NCBI GenBank assembly: GCA_934047225.1
Contig: OW203987.1
Coordinates: 30,337,501 to 30,401,500, forward strand
DNA length: 64,000 bases
Reading direction: 5' to 3'
From: Ypsolopha sequella
Taxonomy: Eukaryota; Arthropoda; Insecta; Lepidoptera; Ypsolophidae
Position 1 is the first letter of the stretch. The number at the start of each line of letters is the position of its first letter. Both the position numbers and the translations under genes were made by a program. Of this stretch, positions 1-11,300 are shown piece by piece. Under the pieces are notes generated by a model. It was not told the origin of the DNA. It searched no databases and saw only the letters and a program-made list of their open reading frames with translations.

Positions 1-466
1 TGCAGTTTTCTAGTAATTTATGGCTCAATATTTACTTACCACTTTTAAAATATAATTAATAGCTTTACAAACTTGAGAGATTAGGAGAGGAACGGTAATT
101 TCTAGCAAATTTTAGGTTATATTATTAGGACCACTGGACCGAAAATTTTAGAAATATGCCTTTCTTTAACACGGTACCTCACACGATATTTATCAGTCAA
201 ACCAAAAGGATGAACCTAGAACGTTGACATATAATACGTCTCTGAACTAGGATCATAGGATCGTACGTTTTCTGATATATGACGCGGACGTAAGAAATAA
301 ATTTGTAGATATATTAATAATTTGCAATATTCCGCTAAACACCCTTACCATGCTATTCAAAATGCAGACTCAAGCACCGCCCGCCCTCCCGCATAAAACA
401 TGCACAAGAAAAGCAAGCAGTACGAGCACAAAATAAAGCAATCTTAAATAACAAGCAAGAAAACTT

Positions 467-507
467 ATCGACACGTGTTTCGCCTCTAAACGAGGCATCC
501 TCGGGAT
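467..507 (-). ncRNA. Hammerhead-ribozyme-like core (left arm copy)
   Basis: This is the mirror copy of the motif described at 743-783, read on the minus strand in the left palindrome arm. The sequence is identical, including the C in place of the conserved U4. Confidence 0.35.
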
Positions 508-679
508 GTGTAGTCCGCCCGACCGCTCGACAGCAAATGACGAGCTGCCGCCCGGAGCTCACCTTTTATACACCGGCCTGGCTAGTTGTTTGGTGGGAAT
601 AAATGGATGACGAATAAATGGATTTTACGTATGTTTTCGTCATCCATTTATTCCCACCAAACAACTAGCCAGGCCGGTG

Positions 680-686
680 TATAAAA
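680..686 (+). promoter_or_regulatory. TATA-like box in right palindrome arm
   Basis: TATAAAA stands about 60 bp before the hammerhead-like core, and a mirror copy is at 564-570 on the minus strand. If the arm is an element terminal repeat, this is the plausible core promoter reading away from the palindrome centre. There is no experimental support. Confidence 0.3.
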
Positions 687-742
687 GGTGAGCTCCGGGC
701 GGCAGCTCGTCATTTGCTGTCGAGCGGTCGGGCGGACTACAC

Positions 743-783
743 ATCCCGAGGATGCCTCGTTTAGAGGCGAAACACGTGTCGAT
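743..783 (+). ncRNA. Hammerhead-ribozyme-like core, type I layout
   Basis: In order: ATC (743-745), CCGAGGA (746-752, consensus CUGANGA with U4 replaced by C), stem II GCCTC/GAGGC (754-758 with 764-768, loop GTTTA), GAA (769-771), a self-complementary ACACGTGT stem III (772-779), C17 (780) and GAT (781-783), which pairs with ATC as the start of stem I. This is the layout of minimal type I hammerheads, where stem III is very short and cleavage may need a dimer. The U4 change and the extra T at 753 before stem II predict weak or no activity. It could instead be a decayed ribozyme or a chance likeness. Confidence 0.4.
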
Positions 784-1101
784 AAGTTTTCTTGCTTGTT
801 ATTTAAGATTGCTTTATTTTGTGCTCGTACTGCTTGCTTTGCTTGTGCATGTTTTATGCGGGAGGGCGGGCGGTGCTTGAGTCTGCATTTTGAATAGCAT
901 GGTAAGGGTGTTTAGCGGAATATTGCAAATTATTAATATATCTACAAATTTATGATGGACTTCCGCAAAGTAACGCCTTTTTCAATAAATTTTAGACGTA
1001 AGAAATGTTTAAGGATTTTCCGACCGGATCGGTATAGGATCCACGCAAACAACTCTACGTGCGACCGCTAGCACAAAATAAAAATAAAAGCTTATATGAA
1101 G

Positions 1102-1513
1102 TTAAGGGGCTCCACAATGCTAAACATCAGTTCCATCATAGTAGATGGTAAAAATTTGAAAAAAATATATTGCGTGTTTTTCGACTCAAGACACTTATTA
1201 GTCACACTTTATAAATAAACATACTTTCAATCTTCTTTTAATTATAATGCTTTTAAAAAAGAATAAATATCACGAAAAAAGCGATTCATTTTGCATATTT
1301 CAAAACCGATTGAAACGAAACCAACACACGCAGATACTTACTAGAAAAAAACATATTTATTACATAAATAAATAATAGTTATTGTCCTAATGAACCCGCT
1401 ATTTCAAAATAACTGAAGTTTTACGTGCGTGGCATTTGATTAGAGCAGGATAGACAGTTAAAAAACAAAAGCGTTAGAGCAAGACTGAATTTTAGCATTG
1501 TGCAGCCCCTTAA
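1102..1513. mobile_element. TTAA-flanked miniature inverted-repeat element, 404 bp
   Basis: TTAA at 1102-1105 and 1510-1513 flanks an AT-rich interior (1106-1509). The termini GGGGCTCCACAATGCTAA and its reverse complement on the right match over 18 bp with one mismatch. TTAA target duplication is typical of the piggyBac superfamily. There is no coding capacity, so this is a non-autonomous element. Confidence 0.75.
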
Positions 1514-1559
1514 AATATTTATTCGACTGATGCCCCAAAGTGGGCCGAAATTTATCTCG

Positions 1560-1995
1560 AAAATATTTAAAATTGTTTTTTGTTGTGTCTATAATTATTA
1601 AACAAAATATTTATTAACAATATAAAATGAAAATTAGTAGTATTTTGTGTAACTGTGACACAATTTGAGACATTAGGACACGAATGCTTGTTTACGAAAC
1701 GAACTAAACTAGCACGAGTCCAATTATAATAAGTTGCACACAATACTTTATTTACGACCATCAAAACCAATTTTAGGAAAAATGAGAAAAGAACATTCGT
1801 CATGATATTGTAGTGATACGATCTACAAAGATGCCTGAGACCATCAAAAAGTGAGAGAGTAAAGAGGGCGTGGCTTAAGAAATTAAGACAAGACAGTTAT
1901 CGCTTGTGATTGGTTTTCTAGCAGTGTTATAATAAATTTGGCCATCACAACGCAGAATTGCGATGTTAAAATGTAATATTATAACATTGGCCAAA
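1560..1995 (-). repeat. Dispersed repeat family B, copy 1 (empty TTAA site)
   Basis: Read on the minus strand, this matches the sequence flanking the element at 62641-63115 on both sides: the GTGATTGGCCAAATTTATTA region before it, and the CTCTTTACT and TTTTTGATGGT regions after it. Where the other copy carries a 467-bp insertion, this one has a single CTTAAG (TTAA at 1875-1878). The family itself is unclassified; the 78-codon open frame here is not supported as a gene. Confidence 0.7.
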
Positions 1996-2100
1996 CAATT
2001 TTGGTACTTATAAAACCGTTTTTGATGTTGTAGTTATCTTATTGCAGTACGGGAGTATAATTGTTTTTATTTTCAATATTCTATTTTTTTCGTTGCCCAG

Positions 2101-2313
2101 GTACGACCTTATGCTAGGCGTCACAAAAGCGGAAGCATACTTTGCATTTTCCGGCGACGATGTGCAGTACGGTATCGAGGCTGATCGCAGATCCAAGATC
2201 CTGAAGGCGTTCGTTAGGAACACGTACAGCTACCACCTCTCCGAGATCCTGGCCACCATCATCAACGAGTATACGGACTGGGAGCGGCCGGTGCAGCATC
2301 CCATAAACATCAG
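2101..2313 (+). CDS. Nlg: Neuroligin exon (first in window)
   Basis: The acceptor is TTGCCCAG before 2101 and the donor CAG|GTACGT after 2313. It enters in phase 2 and leaves in phase 2 (AG of an Arg codon). It encodes about 70 residues from YDLMLGVTKAEAYF through TDWERPVQHPINIR, a C-terminal helix region of the esterase-like domain. Bases 2221-2313 are also the exonic part of the first 109-bp repeat unit. Copies farther into the intron share the donor but lack any acceptor. Confidence 0.95.
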
Positions 2314-5300
2314 GTACGTTTTTGAAGATCACGTACAGCTACCACCACTCCGAGATCCTGGCCACCATCATCAACGCGTATACGGACTGGGAGCGGCCGG
2401 TGCAGCATCCCATAAACATCAGGTACGTTTTTGAAGATCACGTACAGCTACCACTTCTCTGAGATCCTGGCTACCATTATCAACGAGTATACGGACTGGG
2501 AGCGGCCGGTGCAGCATCCCATAAACATCAGGTACGTTTTTGAAGATCACGTACAGCTACCACCATTCCGAGATCCTGGCTACCATCATCAACGAGTATA
2601 CGGACTGGGAGCGGCCGGTGCAGCATCCCATAAACATCAGGTACGTTTTTGAAGATCACGTACAGCTACCACTTCTCTGAGATCCTGGCTACCATCATCA
2701 ACGAGTATACGGACTGGGAGCGGCCGGGGCAGCATCCCATAAACATCAGGTACGTTTTTGAAGATCACGTACAGCTACCACTTCTCTGAGATCCTGGCTA
2801 CCATCATCAACGAGTATACAGACTGGGAGCGGCCGGTGCAGCATCCCATAAACATCAGGTACGTTTTTGAAGATCACGTACAGCTACCACTTCTCTGAGA
2901 TCCTGGCTACCATCATCAACGAGTATAAGGACTGGGAGCGGCCGGTGCAGCATCCCATAAACATCAGGTACGTTTTTGAAGATCACGTACAGCTACCACT
3001 TCTCTGAGATCCTGGCTACCATCATCAACGAGTATACGGACTGGGAGCGGCCGGGGCAGCATCCCATAAACATCAGGTACGTTTTTGAAGATCACGTACA
3101 GCTACCACTTCTCTGAGATCCTGGCTACCATCATCAACGAGTATACAGACTGGGAGCGGCCGGTGCAGCATCCCATAAACATCAGGTACGTTTTTGAAGA
3201 TCACGTACAGCTACCACTTCTCTGAGATCCTGGCTACCATCATCAACGAGTATAAGGACTGGGAGCGGCCGGTGCAGCATCCCATAAACATCAGGTACGT
3301 TTTTGAAGATCACGTACAGCTACCACTTCTCTGAGATCCTGGCTACCATCATCAACGAGTATACGGACTGGGAGCGGCCGGGGCAGCATCCCATAAACAT
3401 CAGGTACGTTTTTGAAGATCACGTACAGCTACCACTTCTCTGAGATCCTGGCTACCATCATCAACGAGTATACGGACTGGGAGCGGCCGGTGCAGCATCC
3501 CATAAACATCAGGTACGTTCTTGAGGATCACGTACAGCTACCACTTCTCCAAGATCCTGGCCACCATCATCAACGAGTATACGGACTGGGAGCGGCCGGT
3601 GCAGCATCCCATAAACATCAGGTACGTTTTTGAAGATCACGTACAGCTACCACTTCTCTGAGATCCTGGCCACCATCATCAACGAGTATACGGACTGGGA
3701 GCGGCCGGGGCAGCATCCCATAAACATCAGGTACGTTTTTGAAGATCACGTACAGCTACCACTTCTCTGAGATCCTGGCTACCATCATCAACGAGTATAC
3801 GGACTGGGAGCGGCCGGTGCAGCATCCCATAAACATCAGGTACGTTCTTGAGGATCACGTACAGCTACCACTTCTCCAAGATCCTGGCCACCATCATCAA
3901 CGAGTATACGGACTGGGAGCGGCCGGTGCAGCATCCCATAAACATCAGGTACGTTTTTGAAGATCACGTACAGCTACCACCACTCCGAGATCCTGGCCAC
4001 CATCATCAACGAGTATACGGACTGGGAGCGGCCGGTGCAGCATCCCATAAACATCAGGTACGTTTTTGAAGATCACGTACAGCTACCACTTCTCTGAGAT
4101 CCTGGCTACCATCATCAACGAGTATACGGACTGGGAGCGGCCGGTGCAGCATCCCATAAACATCAGGTACGTTTTTGAAGATCACGTACAGCTACCACCA
4201 CTCCGAGATCCTGGCTACCATCATCAACGAGTATACGGACTGGGAGCGGCCGGTGCAGCATCCCATAAACATCAGGTACGTTCTTGAGGATCACGTACAG
4301 CTACCACTTCTCCGAGATCCTGGCTACCATCATCAACAAGTATACGGACTGGGAGTGGCCGGGGCAGCATCCCATAAACATCAGGTACGTTCTTGAGGAT
4401 CACGTACAGCTACCACTTCTCCAAGATCCTGGCCACCATCATCAACGAGTATACGGACTGGGAGCGGCCGGGGCAGCATCCCATAAACATCAGGTACGTT
4501 CTTGAGGATCACGTACAGCTACCACTTCTCCAAGATCCTGGCCACCATCATCAACGAGTATACGGACTGGGAGCGGCCGGTGCAGCATCCCATAAACATC
4601 AGGTACGTTCTTGAGGATCACGTACAGCTACCATTTCTCCAAGATCCTGGCCACCATCATCAACGAGTATACGGACTGGGAGCGGCCGGGGCAGCATCCC
4701 ATAAACATCAGGTACGTTCTTGAGGATCACGTACAGCTACCACTTCTCCAAGATCCTGGCCACCATCATCAACGAGTATACGGACTGGGAGCGGCCGGGG
4801 CAGCATCCCATAAACATCAGGTACGTTCTTGAGGATCACGTACAGCTACCACTTCTCCAAGATCCTGGCCACCATCATCAACGAGTATACGGACTGGGAG
4901 CGGCCGGGGCAGCATCCCATAAACATCAGGTACGTTCTTGAGGATCACGTACAGCTACCACTTCTCCAAGATCCTGGCAACCATCATCAACGAGTATACG
5001 GACTGGGAGCGGCCGGGGCAGCATCTCATAAACATCAGGTACGTTCTTGAGGATCACGTACGCCAAGGAATTTGTACACACAAAATTTAATCAGTGGGTT
5101 TTGAAAATGATTTAGTAAGTAAATGTGAACATATTTTTTTCATCTCCGCAGGTTTGAGAAAGCTGTTCAGTATGATCAGTAGATTCTGTGGTTTAATTAA
5201 AAAATACTTGTCTTTTTGCAGAAGGTATACATCTTTTTTACTATATGAGTCCTCAAAGGGGTGTCTGCTGTGTTTCCGAGTGTGAACTGTGGAATGCAAA

Positions 5301-8300
5301 CTACAGTCCTCAACCTCATTCCTACACCCACGTTTCACCCACGATTATAACGTTCCGACGTGGTAGGTGGTGAGGTGAGCACTTTCACTGTTAAAAAATT
5401 GTCACTAAAATTAAATATCGGGTTTATGTTACTTTGTAAAATTAGAAATTGTCTTTATCGAGGCCGCTATTTTCAGTGTGCTAAAATAATCCTACTTCCT
5501 TAGTGGTAGAGTAACTTCCGAAACCATTTAATCAACTTGTTTTCTTTTATCGCTTTTGAGCGTTAGTAACTTAGAGCTTTAATAATAATCTTGAAATCGT
5601 TTATATTTGTCTAGAAATATAATGTTTATTTCAACTCTGGCTCACAGCTCCCTACTCTACCCGTATAAACTAGACATTAGAGAGTCATCTCGGCTAGAAA
5701 GCTTTTAATTTATTGTTTTAAGGTTCATTTGCACTTCACCAGCCATACTTGGAAATACCTCTTGACACCCTTTCGAAGATTTCGTTGTAACTATGTATTT
5801 CATTTTACACGAAATTTTTAGGACAAAATAAAATACATTTTTGAATAAAAATATACTTACCTTATTTCAACAGAGACGAGACGCTAGAAGCTCTGAGCGA
5901 CGCACAAGTCGTGGCACCGATAGTGTTAACAGCAGACACGCACTCGGCTTTGAGAAGAAACTCCTACCTGTATGTTTTCGACTACCAGACCAAATATGGA
6001 GATTATCCACAGGTAAAACAAAACAAAACATTAATTTCTAAATTTCCAAAATTATTTTAGAACATTAAGATCTTCCTTAAATCGGAAGTTTAAAAAACAA
6101 CATGTAAATGATAAATCCAGAGAGGCAACACCGCCAGCCTTTTGAGTACTTTTCCCAATGACGGCAGCGATCTGGCCAGCACATTTCATTTTACTTAAAA
6201 TTTTAACACGTGCCGAAATTTTTTTTTTTAATTTTATTTGAGAATAGAATTTTTATTTTAGTCATTCAATTCATTTTAATTTTGAATTATTTGGTTTAGT
6301 TTACATTGTCATTTAAGTTCTAATTGTTAAATGAAATGAAAATTTTAGACTTAAAATTGGTGGAGATTTTCAGCTGTCCATTCTATACAAAATATCCGTA
6401 TGTAAAAAATAAAAAGGAGACCATTATCAAACCCCCGACACTCCATACTGAGTGCTCAAGTTATTTACACACACGCTTGTGTGTGTGTGTGAGCTAGTCT
6501 AGGGCTGGCAGCAAGCGTGGGAGCGTCGTCGATCGAGAGGGACAACATTATAATTCAGCAACTTATATGATTCTCTTCCTAAATTTTAGCGTGGTTAATC
6601 CCTAGGTCCTAGTTCTGGTTCCCCATGGATTATTTTTATATTAAAAATATATACATCGTCACGACTTGAATCAAATGCTCGGGGGGGGTGTTAGAGGTAT
6701 TCCGAGTGTGAATTTTGAAATGCAAGTTACAGTCCATACTTGGTACACCCGCGTTTCACCTACAAATATAACGTCCCAACGTGATGGGTGGTGAGCCCTA
6801 TCGCCGTACTTCGGGCACAAATACACATTTTTTAGGACATGTTGAAATTCGCTCAGCTCGAACGGTCACACAAAAACATTCGATTTTTTAAATTTCAACT
6901 TAATGTTGAAATTCTTACCAATTGTTTAACAACTGTTTGAGAGTTGCAGTTAACGTCCTAAACTAATGCATAAAAGAAAATGCCTTGCTTTAGTTCATCG
7001 GCAGGAAATTTAAAATATCTCCGTTCTTTATTTTTTGCTCCATTTTCAATGCATCCATAAACACCACAAAAACGAACCATATTAATTAAAAATCAGTATC
7101 GTAATAAAATCAAAAACAAAATACGCGCGCAAGTGAACGAGTGGTACTCGAGCTTTACGTGCCACCAGATTTGCCACTAACATGCAGGGGACCGCGGGGG
7201 ACGATAATCTCGCGCGGGGAGGTGAGTGTCGCTTCTTTACGTAGTAATACTTTATATTCTCTGCCATTATGCTGAGCCTGTATTCTCTGGGTGTCCGTTC
7301 GTCAGTATCATACAGAACGCACAAGCTTACTTGGCAGTGCGATGTTACACTGAAAAAAAAAAGACCAATCAAGTACGAGTCAGACTCGCGTACCTACGGT
7401 TCCGTATCGTGGATGAAAAATTCAATTTTGTCATTTTATTTTTATGAATTTCTCAAAGACTATTGCGTGCCGTAGAAATATTCTCTGGTTCACTTGAGCA
7501 AAATTGAAACGTCATCATGATCGCAAGCAGTGACCCTTTAATGCTCTGCTAATTATGACGCAGTGTGTGACGTCATTAATCAATCTAGACGTCACTTGTG
7601 TGGATGAACACGGCGCGGCAGGCCGGCCGGGCTGAACCATGTGTTGCGTGACCCGAGTGTGTGCAAGTTTGTAATTGTTTGTTTAAGGCTTTGAGTGAGG
7701 TCTAGTCGGAACTAATGGAGTTGAACTGACGACTTGATTGACTGTTACGTTTGGAAGAGTGGGTAGAAGTTGATCGATTGCTAACAGGCCTGGTTTCGAT
7801 TCTCGCCAAGTGGCAAAAAAAACTATAAACGCGTTTTTTTGTTTCAAAACATGATTTTGTTTATTTTTGCCAAGTAAAATTGCTATTTTTCCCATTCGTG
7901 GACGGAAAAAACAGTCTGACGCTTCGGTACTCTCTATATCATAGTAGCTACTAAGCTATTACATCTTTACATCGTGTTTAAACTAAAAATAATACTGGTA
8001 TAATAACTACGAGTAAACGAAACAAAATATCAATAAAATTAAGAGGATGGCATACACTAGCAACTTTTTTTATTATCCGTCCAGCAAAATAAGTCTTATG
8101 GAAAAGACCTTATTTGCTTTTCATAGAGGCGATTATATGTTGGCTTTTTGGCCTCTTGTTCTTGGACGCGTAATACTAGTGATCACGCAGCGAAACAACA
8201 AATTGGTGTGTTTTTAGCTAATATTGAAATATTTTGCAAGAAAAAAATATTGGATTTAGGTAACATCCCTTCGTATTTCTATTGCCTATTGTATATAAAA

Positions 8301-11300
8301 AAATGAAGTTGATCTCTTACTCGCGTTTTTGAAACGAACATTTGAAAACCAAAAAAAAGAGGGTGGAAAACATTATTTTTTGACAAATGTATAAATCTTA
8401 ATACATTGTTTATAGGTGGAATCCCTAGATAAAAGATCGATAAATGAAATATATTTTCTTCAATATGAGGAGGGATCTAGTTTCTTGCAATGAACCATTG
8501 AAAACCTGGTGTTGTTGATGTTCTAGCGTCAGGTGTCCCGTTAAGGTGAAAAACCATCATAACGATATAAATATTACAACTAAGACTCGCATTGATTTAA
8601 AAACGTCGTCGACTTTTTCTCGTAAAAACTCGTAATTACTTTTACGTCAAAAAGAATTAATTGAATGTATACAGATGATACTTTACTTCTGCTTGAAGAG
8701 TATATACCTAACAAATATACACAGTGTGCTAGAATATTTGCCAAGATGAAGACGGGTTGTATGTACGTTATTTGAGCAAGGAAGCGCGTACTCATTCAAG
8801 CGTAGAATGTTTCTGGTACTACCCTGGAATACTCTTGGAATCGCGAAAATGTAATAGTAGTTTATGCTACAAGGGCGCAAAGGAATGAATTACGAGGACG
8901 ATTTAAAACACGAGCGTAGCGAGTGTTTTAAACGTAACCGAGTAATTTATTGCTTTTATGCCCGTGTATCATACTACGTTTTTCAATGCATAGTGTGAGG
9001 AAATGAAAACAAATATAATCTTGTGAACTTTAAATTATAATTGGCTCAAAAAGACTGTATCCAGAGTCGTTAAACAGTGTAAAAAAAAGTATAACACCTA
9101 TGGTACACAGGAAAGTCTGCAGCTTAGCCAACCATTGTAAATAAATAAAAAAAATAATAATAATAAAGCCCTAGGGCAAAATAATCGACTTTTTGTTCGG
9201 TTTTGATGCATAAAAAGTGGGCCTTTACGAGCACATGCATTGAAAACAATATTACTATCTCGAAACTTTAAAACACACCAAGATTAAATAGACAGGTCTT
9301 TACATATAAAAATTGCCGTTTTCTGTAGAGAATTTGAAGGATTCAGTACTAACATTTTTGCATTTGTTTTGGGAATGACAAATCTAAATTATGTAGGTAA
9401 TTTATTTTATGTATGAATGAGACAATATTAAGCTAACAGTAACATTAATTAAATTTTTGAAAAGTGTTATTTGTAAAAAATGATTACGAATCTTACCATG
9501 GAAATTGATGGCCTTTAAGACGAACTGTTTTTGAAAATTTAATTTTGACTATCAAATTGACAGTAAAAACAAAATTTAATACGTATGTAGATTTAAAACC
9601 GTGAAATCAACTTTCAAACAAAAAACAAATAATGGAAATAGCTAGTGAATTACAGGAATTATGAACTCATGAATCTGTAGGAAAATTTGGGCAGTTTCAT
9701 ATGTAAATACCTGTTAGATAAGATAATGTTTATTTTGCGAAATCCATCGCTATGAATACTCTATAAAAAATACATTATTATATATTTTCTAGTTTGTAAT
9801 GCACTCTAATAATACCTTAAAGATATTTTTCTTTTAATGAACCACATAATTGACTGATCATACTGAACAAATTTCCCAAATAAAAATACCTGCGAAAATG
9901 AAAAAGAATATTCTCTCCTCCATACTAACGTTACAAACGTACTAACAATTTTGTATGGACAAGTGAACTTTTATTTTCACTTGCGCGGGTATCTTGTACG
10001 AACAAGTTGTTTAGTATGATCAGTAGAATACGTGTTTTAATTTAAAGATGGCAGTCTATTTACATCCGGTATAAAAACTGTTTAATTACATCTGCAAGCA
10101 CATCTCTTATTATATAAAATGACTACCAATTTAACAGTTCCTCTCGGAACGCAAGTTGGGGAGTGCTCCAACTAATTAAATTTGGAGAAGAGTAATTATA
10201 TGGAAGTAGTTTCAGCCCGAGGTCCGTCATTAACATCGGCAACGAACGACGGATGCCTCACTTAGTTCAATGGGTGTGGTGCCAATTGTGCTTTACTGCA
10301 GACAGTATGGAAAAACGTATCTTTGAGCTTTATGTAATTGCTTTCATATTCAGTAAAAAAACAATCAAGTACGAGTGTAAGACTTGTGCTATGGGGGTTC
10401 CGTAGCGTTAGATCTTTTTTCATTTTGTATTGATTATACTTATCAAATTTGTATCATGTGTTGGGCATTTAACTAAAACGTTTATTTCAAAACAAAATTG
10501 TCGTCGACTAAAACTCTTGTACACGATGTGTGCACGTTAATAAAGTCCTCGCAGGACAAACTCGGCCTTGTTAGAGGACTGCTGATCAATTCTGTCTTAC
10601 CTTCATAGTTTAATGGAATTAAATACTACCCTTTTTAATTTGCTTTTTAGAAATAACTTTTTTTCATCTATTTATTAGCTTTAAAACAATAAAAAAATAT
10701 GTATGTCATCAGTCGAATGCAAAAAAAAATAATGACAGATAAGTTAGTTTTGTTACAAAAAAGTAAAAGTACTTGTTAACAATTTTAGTAACTTTTTTCT
10801 AAAAAAATAAAAATAGTTTTCTTTGTTTTATCTTATATTGATTAAATTTTTAGACCCGAATAAAATGAAAAAAAAAAAGGAAGAATCTCCTATATATTAT
10901 GAACGTAAAAATAAATGTGCAAAACTACAAAATTATGTGAATCAAGTATTATTTCAACAAGAATTGAAAATAATGATTTCAGATTTATATCTCTTGTTGT
11001 GCCATGATATTTAACTCGCTTTTTTGTGTGCGAGAAGGCACAGGTCAATCTTTATCAGAGTAGTAGAGGCGCGTCCGGCGTTCAGATGTGTACTGTCTGA
11101 ATAACCGACCTGTGCTTCCTTGCACAGTAAAAAATGAGCTTAATCTGTTTTTTATAGTCAATTTAAATCCCACTTATTTTTATTTGATACTAGGTTTTGC
11201 CCACGGCTTCGCCCGCGTTGATTAAGTTTTTGTGTCGTATCGAATCAGTAAATATTTTACAGACATTTTAATCGGTATCTTTTCATACCTATGTAATATA

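Larger units (their letters stand above)
298..952. repeat. Large palindrome, two 317-bp arms around a 21-bp spacer
   Basis: The arms 298-614 and 636-952 are reverse complements centred on position 625. In the part I compared closely the only difference is at 409 versus 841. That mismatch produces the single residue change between two mirror-image 69-codon open frames (353-562 minus, 688-897 plus), which I take as by-products. Each arm holds a TATA-like box and a GC-richer stretch with a hammerhead-like core, so it looks like a terminal repeat of a mobile element present in two opposite copies. Penelope-like elements carry terminal repeats with hammerhead motifs and can sit in inverted arrangements, so that is my preferred class; no reverse transcriptase is present to confirm it. 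Confidence 0.9.

Noticed and set aside
353..897. Two 69-codon frames in mirror image
   Set aside because: Identical because they lie in palindrome arms; no protein family resemblance.
2431..5050. Series of ~73-codon open frames every 109 bp
   Set aside because: They are the same out-of-frame reading of each tandem unit; no independent start context or acceptor, and they end at the TGA in each intron piece.
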